Position numbers and translations under genes: made by a program | Notes under the pieces: model-generated | What the model was told of the DNA's origin: nothing | Databases searched by the model: none | The model's input: the letters and a program-made list of their open reading frames with translations, nothing else | From: Chlorocebus sabaeus | Taxonomy: Eukaryota; Chordata; Mammalia; Primates; Cercopithecidae | Direction of reading: 5' to 3' | Assembly (NCBI RefSeq): GCF_047675955.1 | Contig: NW_027327624.1 | Span: forward strand, 1-64,000 | DNA: 64,000 bases | Shown: positions 14,891 to 26,240 of the stretch, one piece after another | Position numbering within the stretch: position 1 is the stretch's first letter | Layout of the letters: each line of letters starts with the position of its first letter

Positions 14891-17800
14891 ATTTGTAGAT
14901 ATTTCCTTTTTCACCATAGCACTCTATGGGCTTCCAAATGTCACTTTGTTAATCCCACAAGAACAGTCTCAGCGAAAGGCTTTTTGAGGGAAAACCTGTA
15001 ACTCTCTGAGATGAATTAACCGAACACAAAGCAGTTTCTCAGAAAGCTTCTATAAACTTTTTAACGGAAGATATTTCCTTTGTCACCATAGCCCTCCAAG
15101 GGCTTCCAAAAATCACTTTGCAGAATTCCACAAGAACAGTCTTAGCGAAAGGCTTCTGGAGGGATATGCTGTAACTCTGTGAGATGAATTAACAGAACAC
15201 AAAGCAGTTTCTCAGAAAGCTTCTTTTTAGATTTTATCTTACGATATTTCCTTTTTCACCATAGCCCTCAAAGGGCTTCCAAATATCACTTTGCAAATTC
15301 CACAAAAACAGTCTTATCGAAAGGCTTCTTGAGGGAAAAGCTGTAACTCTGTGAGATGAATTAACAGAATTCAAAGCAGTTTCTCAGAAATCTTCTTTCC
15401 AGTTTTTAACAAAATATATTTACTTTTACACCATAACCTCTACGGGCCTCCAAATATCACTTTCTAAATTCCACAAGAACAGTCTTAGCGAAAGGCTTCT
15501 TGAGGGGAAAGTTGTGACTCTGTGAGATGTACTAACAGAACAAAAAGCGGTTTCTCATAAAGCTTCTTTTCTTTTTCTAACTTAGGATATTTCCATTTTC
15601 ACCAATGCCCTCTAGGGGCTTCCAAATATCACTTTGCAAATCGCACAAGAACAGTCCTACCGAAAGGCTTCTTGAGGTGAAAGCTGTAACTCGGTGAGAT
15701 ATATTAACAGAACACACGGCAGTTTCCCAGAATGCTTCTTTCCAGTTTTTACCCGAAGATATTTCCTTTTTCACCATACCCCTCTATGGGCTTCCAAATA
15801 TCACTTTGCGAATTTCACAAGAAAGGTCCTAGTGAAGGGCTTCTTGAGGGGAAAGCTGTATCTCTGTGAAATGAATTAACAGAACACAAAGCAGTTTCTC
15901 AGAAAGCTTCTTTTCATTGTTTTTCTAAGGATATATCCTCTTTCATCATAGTCCTCTATGGGCTTCCAAATATCACTTTGCAATTTCCACAAGAACAGTC
16001 CTGGTTAAAGGCTTCTTGAGGTGAAAGCTTTAACTTGGTGAGATGTATTAACAAAACACCCGGCAGGTTCTCAAAAAACTTCTTTCCAGTTTTTAACGGA
16101 AGATATTTCCTTTTTCATCATAGCCCTCTATGGGTTTTGAAATATCACTTTGCAAATTTCACAAGAATAGTGTTAGTGAACGGCTTCTTGAGGGGAAAGC
16201 TGAAACTCTGTGAGATGAACTAACAGAACAGAATACAGTTTCTCAGAGAGCTCCTTTTCGTTTTTAACTGAAGATATTTCCTTTTTCACCAAAGCCCTCT
16301 ATGGGCTTCCAATTATCACTTTGCAAATTACACAACAACTGCCTTAGAGAAAGGCTTCTTGAGGGGAAAGCTGTAACTCTGTGAGTTGAGTTAACAGAAC
16401 ACAGAGTAGTTTCTCAGAAAGTTTTTTACTGAAGTTATATCCTTTTTCACCGTAGCCCTCTATGGGCTTCCAAATCTCACTTTGCAAATTCCACAAGAAC
16501 AGTCTTAGCGAAAGGCTTCTTGAGGAGAAAGCTGTAACTCTGTGAGATGAATTAACAGAACAAAAAGGAATTTCTCAGAAATCTTCTTTCCAGTTTTTAA
16601 CGGAAGATATTCCTTTTTCACCATAGCCCTCTAAGGGCTTCCAAATATCACTTTGGAGGTTAGACAAGAACAGTCTTATCGACAGGCTACTTGAGGGGAA
16701 AGCTGTAAATCTGTGAGTTGAATTAAGAGAACACAAAGTAGTTTCTCAGAAAGCTTCCTTCCAGTTTTTAACTGAAGATATTTCCTTTTTCTCCATAGCC
16801 CTCTATGGGCTTCCAAATATCACTTTGCAAATTCCACAAGAAGTCTTAGCGAAAGGCTTCTGGAGGGGAAGCTGCAACTCTGTGAGATGAATTAACAGAA
16901 CACAAAGCAGTTTCTGAGAAAGCTTCTTTTCAGTTTTTATCTTAGGATATTTCCTTTTTCACCATAGCCCTCTAAGGGCTTACAAATATCACTTTGAAAA
17001 TTTCACAACAACAGCCTTAGAGAAAGGCTTGACGGGAAAGCTGTGACTCTGTGAGATGAATTAACAGAACACAAAGGAATTTCTCAAAAATCTCCTTTCC
17101 AGTTTTTAACCGAAGATATTACTTTTTCACCATAGACCTCTAAGGGCTTCCAAATATCACATTGGAAGTTCCACAAGAACAGTCTTAGCGACAGGCTTCT
17201 TGAGGGGAAAGCTGTAACTCTGTGAGTTGAATTAAGAGAACACAAAGTAGTTTCTCAGAAAGCTTCTTTCCAGTTTTTAACTGAAGATATTTGCTTTTTC
17301 ATCATAGCACTCTATGGGCTTCCAATATCACTTTGCAAATTTCACAAGAACTGTCTTAGCGAAAGGCTTCTTAAGGGGAAAGCTCTAACTCTTTGAGATG
17401 AATCAACAGAACACAAAGTTATTTTTCAGAAAGCTTCTTTTCAGTTTCTATCTTAGTCTATTTTATTTTTCACCATAGCCCTCTATGGTCTTCCAAATAT
17501 CACCTTGCAAATTCCACAAGAACAGTCTTAGCGAAAGGCTTCTGGAGGGGAAAGCTCTAATTCGGTGAGATGTATTAACAGAAAACACACCAGTTTCTCA
17601 AAAAGCTTATTTCCCCTTTTTAACGGGAGATATTTCCTTTTTCTCCATAGCCCTCTATGGGTTTCCAAATATGAATTTGCAAATTGCACAAGTATAGTCT
17701 TAGTGAACGGGTTCTTGAGGGGAAATCTCAAACTCTGTGAGATGAACTAACAGAACACAAAGCAGTTTCTCAGAAAGCTTCCTTTCGGTTTTTAATGGAA

Positions 17801-18795
17801 GATATTCCCTTTTTCACCATAGCCTTCTATGGGCTCCGAAATTTCACTTTGCAAATTCCACAAGAACAGTCTTAACGAAAGGCTTCTGCAGGGACAAGCT
17901 GTAACTCTGTGAGATGAATTTACATACAGAAAGCAGCTTCTCAGAAATCTTCTGTTCAGTTTTTATATTAGGATATTTCTTTTTCACCATAGCCTTCTAA
18001 GGGCTCCAAATATAAATTTGCAAATTCCACAAGAACAGTCTTAGCGAAAGGCTTCTTGAAGGGAAAGCTGTAACTCTGTGAGTTGAGTTAAGAGAACACA
18101 AAGTAGTTTCTCAGGAAGCTTCTTTTCAGTTTATAACTGAAGATATTTCCTTTTTCACCATAGCCCTCTATGGGCTTCCAATATCACTTTGAAAATTTCA
18201 CAAGAACAGTCTTAGTGAACGGTTTCTTGAGGGTAAAGAAGTAACTCTGTGAGATGAACTAACAGAACACAAGGCAGTTTCTCAGAAAGCTTCTTTTCGA
18301 TTTTTATCTTAGTATATCTCCATTTTCACCTTAGCCATCTATGGGCTTCCAAATATCACATTGCAAATTCCACAAAAACAGCCTTAGCGACAGGCCTCTT
18401 GAGGGGAAAGCTGTAACTCTGTGAGTTGAATTAACAGAAAACAAAGCAGTTTCTCGGAAAGCTTCTTTTCAGTTTTTATCTTAGGGTATTTCTTTTTTCA
18501 CCATAGCCCACAATGGGCTTCGAAATATCACTTTGCAAATTCCACAAGAACAGTTTTAGCGAAAGAATTCTGGAGGGGAAAGCTGTAACTCTGTGAGATG
18601 AATTAACAGAACACAAAGCGGTTTCTCAGAATTCTTCTTTCCAGTTTTTAACGGAAGATATATTCTTTTTCACCGTAGCTCTCTCTGGGCTTCCAAATAT
18701 CACTTTGAAAATTCCACAAGAACAGTCTTAGTGAACTATTTCTTGAGGAGAAAGCTGTAAATCTGTGAGATGAATAAACAGAACACAAAGCAGTT
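14891..18795. repeat. 29-mer HOR unit, copy 4, truncated at the array edge (about 23 monomers)
   Basis: Follows the unit for about 3.9 kb and then leaves it. Private changes build up towards the edge: 'cagtctcagcg' near 14966, a one-base loss in 'ggatatttctttttc' near 17979, 'gtgagttgagtt' near 18083, 'ggtttcttga' near 18221 and 'aaagcggtttctc' near 18617. After the 'gaataaacagaacacaaagcag' stretch at 18,770-18,795 the next monomer reads 'tttctcagaaagtttcc' instead of 'ttttcagaaagtttg', and homology to the unit position is lost. Confidence 0.85.
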
Positions 18796-18954
18796 TCTCA
18801 GAAAGTTTCCTTCCAGTTTTTAACTGAAGATATTTCCTTTTTCAACATAGCCCTCTATGGGTTTCCAAGATCACTTTGCAAATTCCACAAGAACAGTCTT
18901 AGGGAAAGGCTTCTGCAGAGTAAAGCTGTAATTCTGTAAGATGAATAAACAGAA

Positions 18955-19390
18955 CACAAAGCAGTTTCTCAGAAATCTTATTTCCAGTTTTTATCTTAGG
19001 ATATTTCCTTCTTCACCATAGCCCTCTATGGGCTTCCAAATATCACTATGCAAATCCCCCAGGAACAGTCTTAGCGAAAGTATTCCTGTGGAGAAAGCTG
19101 TAACTCGGTGAGATATATTAACAGAACACACGGCAGTTTCTCAGAGTGCTTCTTTCTAGTTTTTAAGGGAAGATATTTCCTTTTTCACCATAGCCCTCTA
19201 TGGGCTTCCAAATGTCACTTTGCAAATTTCACAAGAACAGTCTTACTGAATGGTTTCTTGCGGGGAAAGCTGTAACACTGTGAGATTAACTAAGAGAACA
19301 CAAAGCAGTTTCTCAAAAAGCTTCTTCTCCGTTTTAATCTTAGGATAATTCCTTTTTCACCATAGCCATCTATGGCCTTCGAAATATCAC
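18955..19390. repeat. Alpha block paralogous to 41,955-42,390
   Basis: Shares a run of rare variants with 41,955-42,390 at an offset of 23,000 bp: 'tatcactatgcaaatccc', 'gtggagaaagctgtaact', 'gagatatattaacagaac', 'cagagtgcttctttctag', 'cttactgaatgg' and 'taacactgtgagattaact'. This is a diverged duplication of two to three monomers. Each copy lies just to the right of a homogeneous array. Confidence 0.8.
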
Positions 19391-20880
19391 TTTGCAAATT
19401 CCACAAGAACAGTCTTAGCGAAAGTCTTATTGAGGGGAAACCTGTAACTCTGTCAGATGAATTAACGGAACACAACGCTGTTTCTCTGAAAGCTACTTTC
19501 CAGTTTTTAACTGAAGATATTCCCTTTATCACCATAGCCCTCTATGGGATTCCAAATATCCCTTTGCAAATTACACAAGAACAGTCTTATGGAAAGTCTT
19601 CTTGAGAGGAAAGCTGTAACCCTGTGAAATGAAGTAACAGAACACAACGCAGTTTCTCTGAAAACCTCTTTCCAGTTTTTAACGGAAGATACTTCCTTTT
19701 CATCATAGCCCACTATGGGTTTCCAAATATCACTTTGGAAATTCCACAAGAACAGTCATATCGAAAGACTTCTTGAGGGGAAAGCTGTAACTCTGTGAGA
19801 TGAATTAACAGAACACAAAGCACTTTCTCAGAAAGCTTCTTTTCAGTTTTTAACGGATGATATTTCCTTTTTCACCATAGCCCTCTACGGCCTTCCAAAT
19901 ATCACTTTGCAAATTTCACCAGAACAGTCTCTGGGAAAGGCTTCCTGAGGGGAAAGCTGTAACTCTGTGAGATGAATTAACAGAACACAAAGCAGTTTCT
20001 CAGAAAGCTTCTTTCCACTTTTTAACTGAAGATATTTCCTTTTTCTCCATAGCCCTCTATGGACTTCCAAATATCACTTTGCAAATTCCACAAGAACAGT
20101 CTTAGCGAAAGGCTTCCGGAGAGGAAGCTGTAACTCTGTGAGATGAATTAACAGAACACAAAGCAGTTTCTGAATAAACTTCTTTCCACTTTTTAACAGA
20201 GGATATTTCCTTTTTCACCATAGCCCTCTATTGGCTTCCAAATATCACTTTGAAAATTTCACAACAACAGTTTTAGCGAAAGGCTTCTTGAGGGGAGGGC
20301 TGTAACTCTGTGAGTTGAATTAACAGAACACAAAGCAGTTTCTCAGAAACCTTTTTTCCAGATTTTTACGGAAGAAATTTCCTTTTTCACCATAGCCCAC
20401 TGTGGATTTCCAAATATTACTTTGAAAATCCCACAAGAAGAGTCCTAGCGAAAGTCTTCTTCAGGGGAAAGCTGTAACTAGGTGAGGTGCATTAAGAGAA
20501 CTCATGGCAGTTTCTCAGAAAGCTTATTTCCAGTTTTTAAGTGAAGATATTTCCTTTTTGCCCTTAGCCCTCTATGGGCTTCCAAATATCAATTTGCAAA
20601 TTCCACAAGAAGAGTTTTAGTGATCGGATTCTTGAGGGGAAAGCTGTAACTCTGTGAGATGAATTAAAAGAACACAAAGCACTTTCTCAAAAAGCTTTCT
20701 TTCCAGTTTTTAACGGAAGATAATTCCTTTTTCACCATAGACCTCTACGGGCTTCCAAATATCACTTTGCAAATTCCACAAGAACAATCTAAGGGAAAGG
20801 CTTCTTGAGGGGAAAGCTGTAACTCTGTGAGAAGAATTAACCGAACACAAAGCAGTTTCTCAGAAATCTTCTTTCCAGTT

Positions 20881-21222
20881 TTTAAATGAAGATATTTCCT
20901 TTTTCACCAGAGCCCTCTGTGGACTTCCGAATATCACTTTGAAAATTCCACAAGAACAGTCTAGCGAAAGGCTTCTTGAGGGAAAAGCTGTAACTCTGTG
21001 AGGTGAAGTAACAGAACACAAAGCTGTTCTGCAGAAAGCATCTTTCCAGTTTTTAAATGAAGATATTTCCTTTTTCACCAGAGCCCTCTATGGACTTCCG
21101 AATATCACTTTGAAAATTCCACAAGAACAGTCTAGCGAAAGGCTTCTTGAGGGAAAAGCTGTAACTCTGTGAGGTGAAGTAACAGAACACAAAGCTGTTC
21201 TGCAGAAAGCATCTTTTCAGTT
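20881..21222. repeat. Recent tandem duplication of one 171-bp monomer
   Basis: Two adjacent monomers (20,881-21,051 and 21,052-about 21,222) are nearly identical at an offset of exactly 171 bp. Both carry 'tttaaatgaagat', 'caccagagccctct', 'gaacagtctagcg', 'gaggtgaagtaacag' and 'gctgttctgcagaaagc'. The one clear difference is ctgtgg versus ctatgg in the first third. Neighbouring monomers lack these variants, so this is a single-monomer duplication much younger than its surroundings. Confidence 0.9.
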
Positions 21223-21499
21223 TTTAACGGAAGATATTTCCTTTTTCACCTTAGCCATCTATGGGCTTCCAAATATCACTTAGAAAATACCACAAGAACA
21301 GTCTTAGGGAGAGTCTTCTTGAGGGGAAAGCTGTAACTCTGTGAGATGAATTAACAGAACACAAAGCAGTTTCTCAGAAAACTTCTATACAGTTTTTAAC
21401 TGAAGATATTCCCTTTTTCACCATAGCCCTGTAAGGGCTTAAAAATATCACTCTGCATATTCCACAAGAACAGTCTTAGGGAAAGGCTTCTTGAGGGGA

Positions 21500-23930
21500 A
21501 ATCTGTAACTCTGTGAGATGAATTAACAGAACACACACCATTTTCTCAGAAATATTCTTTCCAATTTTTAACGGAAGATATTTCCTTTTTCACCATAGCA
21601 CTCTATGGGCTTCCAAATATCACTTTGCAAATTCCACAAGAACAGTCTTAGCGAAAGGCTTCTGTAGGGGAAAGCTCTAAGTCTGTGACATAAATTAACA
21701 GAGCACAAAGTAGTTTGTAAGAAAGATTCTTTTCAATTTTTGTCTTAGGTTATTTCTTGTTTCACCATAGCCCTCTTTGGGCTTTTAAGTATCCCTTTCC
21801 AATTTCCACAAAAAGTGTCTTAAGGAAAGACGTCTTGAGGGGAAAGCTCTAACTCTGTGAGTTGAGTTAAGAGAACACAAAGGAGTTTCTCAGAATGCCT
21901 CTTTCTAGTTTTTAAAGGAAGATATTTCCTTTTTCAACATAGCCCCCTATGGGCTTCCAAATATCACTTGGCAAATTCCACAAAAATTGTCTTAAGGAAG
22001 GGCTACTTGAGAGGAAAGCTGTAACGCTGTGAGATGAAATAACAGAACAAAAAGCAGTTTCTCAGAAAGCCTCTTTCCAGTTTTTAACGGAAGATACTTC
22101 CTTCTTCATCATAGCCCTCTATGGTCTTCCAAATATCGCTTTGCAAATTCCATAAGAACAGTCTTAGCGAAAGGCTTCTTGAGCGGAAAGCTGTAACTCT
22201 GTGAGATGAATTAACAGAACACAAAGCAGTTTCTCAGAAAGCTTCTTTTAAGTTTTTTTCTTAGGATATTTCCTTTTCCACCATAGAGCTCTATGGGCTT
22301 CCAAATATCACTTTGCAAATTTCACAAGAACAGTCTTAGCGAAAGGGTCCTGGAGGGGAAAGCTGTAAATCTGTGAGATGAATTAACAGAGTACAAAATA
22401 GTTTTTCAGAAAGCTTCTTTTCAGTTTTTGTCTTAGGATATTTCCTTTTTCACCATAGCCCTCTATGGGATACTAAGTATCACTATCCAATTTCCACAAA
22501 ATCAGTTTTAGCGAAAGGCTTCTTGAAGGGAAAGCTGTAACTCTGTGAGATGAACTAACAGAATACAAAGCAGTTTCTCAGAAAGCTTCTTTCCAGTTTT
22601 TAACGGAAGGTATTTCCTTTTCCACCATAGCCCTTTAAGGGCTTCCAAATATCACTTTGAAAATTCCTCCAGAACTGTCTTATCTAAAGGCTTCTTGAGG
22701 AGAAAGCTCTAACTCTGTGAGATGAATTAGCAGAAGACAACGCAGTTTCTCAGAAAGCTTCTTTCAAGTTTTTAACTGAAGATATTTCCTTTTTCACCAT
22801 AGCCCTCTATGGGCTTCCAAATATCACTTTGCAAATTCCACAAGAACAGTCTTAGCAAAAGGAATCTTGAGGGGAAAGCTGTAACTCTGTCAGATGAATT
22901 AACTTAAAACAACGCTGTTTCTCTGAAAGCTACTTTCCAGTTTTTAACTGAAGGTATTCCCTTTTTCACCATAGCCGTTTATGGGCTTCCAAATATCACT
23001 TTGCAAATTCCACAAGAACAGTCTAAGTGAAAGGCTTCTTGAGGGGAAAGCTGTAACTGTGTGAGATGAATTAACAGAACACAAACCAGTTTCTCAGAAA
23101 TATTCTTTCCAATTTTTAACGGAAGATATTTCCTTTTTCACCATAGCACTCTACGGCCTCCAAATATCACTTTGCAAATTCCACAAGAACAGTCTTAGCG
23201 AAGGGCTTCTGTAGGGGAAAGCTCTAAGTCTGTAACATAAATTAACAGAGCACAAAGTAGTTTGTAAGAAAGATTCTTTTCAGTTTTTGTCTTAGGATAT
23301 TTCTTTATTCACCATGGCCCTCTATAGGCTGCTAAGTATCCCTTTCCAATTTCCACAAAAACTATCTTAAGGAAAGACTTCTTGAGATGAACGTGTAACT
23401 CTGTGAGTTGAATTAAGAGAACACAAAGGAGTTTCTCTGAATGGCTCTTTCCAGCTTTTAACGGAAGGTATTTCCTTTTTCACCATAGCCATCTATGGGC
23501 TTCCGAATATCACTTTGCAAATTCCACAAAAACTGTCTTAGCGAAAGACTACTTGAGAGGAAAGCTGTAACTCTGTGAGATGAAATAACAGAACACAAAG
23601 CAGTTTCTCAGAAAGCCTCTTTCCAGTTTTTAACGGAAGATATTTCCTTCTTCACCATAGCCCTCTATGGTCTTCCAGATATCGCTTTGCAAATTCCACA
23701 AGAACAGTCTTAGCGAAAGGCTTCTTGAGCGGTAAGCTGTAACTCTGTGAGATGAATTAACAGAACACAAAGCAGTTTCTCAGAAAGCTTCTTTTCAGTT
23801 TTTATCTTAGGATATTTCCTTTTCCACCATAGAGCTCTAGGGCTTCCAAATAGCACTTTGCAAGTTCCAGAAGAACAGTCTTAGCGAAAGGGTCTTTTAG
23901 GAGAAAGCTGTAAATCTGTGAGATGAATTA
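21500..23930. repeat. Decayed duplication, offset about 1,547 bp (9 monomers)
   Basis: The segment 21,500-22,380 is repeated at about 23,050-23,930. Shared markers include 'tagtttgtaagaaagattc' (21,711 and 23,258), 'aagtatccctttccaattt', 'ttcttcaccatag/ttcttcatcatag' followed by 'tggtcttcc', and 'gaaagggtc'. The marker at 21,711 against 23,258 gives 1,547 bp. The copies differ at many sites, so this is old HOR-like structure. Confidence 0.75.
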
Positions 23931-26240
23931 ACAGAACACAAAGCAGTTTCTCAGAATGCTTCTATCCAGTTTTTAACGGAAGATATGTCCTTTTTCACCA
24001 TAGCCCTCTATGGGCTTCCAAATATCACTTTACAAATTACACAAGAACAGTCTTAGCCAAAGACTTCATGAGGGGAAAGCTGTAATTCTGTGAGATGAAT
24101 TAGCAGAACACAAAGCAGTTTCTCAGAATGCTTCTTTCCAGTTTTTAACGGAAGATATTCCCTTTTTCATCATAGCCCTCTAGGGGTTCTACATATCACA
24201 TTCCAAATTCCACATGAACAGTCTTAGCGAAAGGCTTCTTCAGGGGAAAGCTGTAACTCTGTGAGATCAATTAAGAGAACACAAAGCAGTTTCTCAGAAT
24301 GCTTCTTTAAACTTTTTAACTGAACATATTTCCTTTTTCACCATAGCCCTCTATGGACTTCGAAATATCACTTTGCTAATTTCTCAAGAACAGTCTTAAC
24401 CAAAGGCTTCTTGAGTGGAAAGCTGTAACTCTGTGAGATGAATTAATGGAACACAACGCTGTTTCTCTGAAATCTACTTTCCAGTTTTTAACTGAAGATA
24501 TTCCCTTTTTCACCATAGCCCTCCATGGGCTTCCAAATATCACTTTGCAAATTCCACAAGAACAGTCTTAGGGAAAGGCTTCTTGAGGGGAAAGCTGTAA
24601 CTGTGTGAATTGAATTAACAGAACACAAAGCAGTTTCGCAGAAAGCTTCTTTCCAGTTTTTAACGGAAAATGTTTCCTTTTTAACCGTAGCCCTCTATGG
24701 GCTTCCAAATATCACTTTGCAAATTCCACAAGAACAGCCTTAGCAAAAGGCTTCTTGAGGGGAAAGCTGTAACACTGTGAGGTGAATTAACAGAACACAA
24801 AGCAGTATCTCAGAAAGCTTCTTGAGGGGAAAGCTGTAACTCTGTGAGGTGAATTAACAGAACACAAAGCAGTATCTCAGAAAGCTTCTTTCCAGTTTTT
24901 AACGGAAGATATTTCCTTTTTCACATTAGCCCTCTCTCTGCTTCCAAATATCACTTTGCAAATTTCACAAGAACAGGCTTAAAAAAAGGCTTCTTGAGGG
25001 GAAACTTGTAACTCTGTGAAATGAAATAATAGAACACAAAGCAGTTTCTCAGAAAGCTTCTTTCCAGTTTTCATCTTAGGATATTTCCTTTTTCACCATG
25101 GACATCTATGGGCTTCCCAATATCACTTTGCAAATTCCACAATAACAGTCTTAACTAAAGGCTTCTTGAGGGGAAAGCTGTAACCCTGTGAGATGAATTA
25201 ACAGAGCACAAAATAGTTTTTCAGAAAGCTTCTTTTCAGTTTTTGTCTTAGTATTTTTCCTTTTTCACCATAGCCCTTTATGGGATACTAAGTGTCACTT
25301 TCCAATTTCCACAAAAACAGTCTTAGCAAAAGGCTTCTTGAGGGGAAAGAAGTAACTCTGTGAGATGAACTAACAGAATACAAAGCAGTTTCTCAGAAAG
25401 CTTCTTTAAAGTTTTTAAGGGAAGATATTTCCTTTTCACCATAGCCCTTTAAGGGCTTCCAAATATCACTTTGAAAATTCCTCCATAACTGTCTTATCGA
25501 AAGGCTTCTTGAGGAGAAAGTTGTTACTCTGTGAGATGAATTAGCAGAACACAACGCAGTTTCTCAGAAAGCTTCTTTCAAGTTTTTAACTGAAGATATT
25601 TCCTTTTTCACCATAGCCCTCTATGGGCCTCCAAATATCACCTTGCAAATTCCACAAGAACAGTCTTAGCAAAAGGCTTCTTGAGGGGAAAGCTGTAACG
25701 CTGTCTGATGAATTAACGGAACACAACGCTGTTTCTCTGAAAGCTACTTTCCAGTTTTAAACTGAAGATATTCCCTTTTTCACCATAGCCCTTTATGGGC
25801 TTCCAAATATCACTTTGCAAATTCCACAAGAACAGTCTTAGGGAAAGGCTTCTTGAGGGGAAAGCTGTATCTGTGTGAGATGAATTAACAGAACACAAAC
25901 CAGTTTCTCAGAAATATTCTTTCCAATTTTTAAGGGAAGATATTTCCTTTTTCACCATAGCACTCTATGGGCTTCCAAATATCACTTTGCAAATTCCACA
26001 AGAACAGTCTTAGCGAAAGGCTTCTGTAGGGTAAAGCTCTAAATCTGTGACATGAATTAACAGAGCACAAAGTAGTTTGTAAGAAAGATTCTTTTCAGTT
26101 TTTGTCTTAGGATATTTCTTTTTTCACCATAGCCCTCTATGGGCTTCTAAGTATCCTTTTCCAATTTCCACAAAAAGTGTCTTAAGGAAAGACTTTTTGA
26201 GGGGAAAGGTGTAACTCTGTGAGTTGAATTAAGAGAACAC
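22380..26240. repeat. Decayed duplication, offset 2,815 bp (16 monomers plus 67 bp)
   Basis: The segment of about 22,380-23,420 recurs at 25,195-26,240. The marker 'acaaaatag' at 22,393 and 25,208 and the marker 'tagtttgtaa' at 23,258 and 26,073 both give 2,815 bp. Other shared variants are 'gggatactaagt', 'aattcctcca', 'gaattagcagaa' and 'acaacgctgtttctctg'. Removing the 67-bp internal duplication at 24,751 leaves 2,748 bp, which is 16 monomers. Confidence 0.75.
24751..24884. repeat. 67-bp tandem duplication inside a monomer
   Basis: Positions 24,751-24,817 and 24,818-24,884 are adjacent near-copies running from 'cttcttgaggggaaagctg' to 'gcagtatctcagaaag'. The unit is far shorter than a monomer, so this was not unequal exchange in register. 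Both duplication ends lie at a 'gcttctt' word that occurs naturally twice in each monomer (aaaggcttcttg and gaaagcttcttt), which would allow out-of-register slippage. Confidence 0.9.

Larger units (their letters stand above)
1..18795. repeat. Alpha-satellite higher-order repeat array, 29-mer, 4,963-bp period
   Basis: Tandem alpha-satellite DNA whose sequence recurs almost letter for letter every 4,963 bp. I located the pJ-alpha-like motif (ttcctttttcaccatag and variants) in the first unit, with its cacc/catc/ctcc core at 22, 194, 367, 539, 711, 883, 1055, 1227, 1398, 1559, 1730, 1902, 2071, 2239, 2411, 2582, 2754, 2926, 3097, 3268, 3439, 3611, 3783, 3955, 4127, 4297, 4469, 4641 and 4815. The next one, at 4986, is monomer 1 again, so the unit has 29 monomers. 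Neighbouring monomers differ clearly from each other, while the same monomer in different units is nearly identical; this defines an HOR. The order is not an alternating dimer: the 'aacggaagat/aactgaagat' and 'tatcttaggat' types fall irregularly. The array runs off the left edge of the window. Confidence 0.95.

Noticed and set aside
1..18795. Dimeric (about 340-bp) organisation typical of macaque centromeres
   Set aside because: The two main monomer flavours ('aacggaagat' and 'tatcttaggat') do not alternate in the 29-mer or in the flanks.
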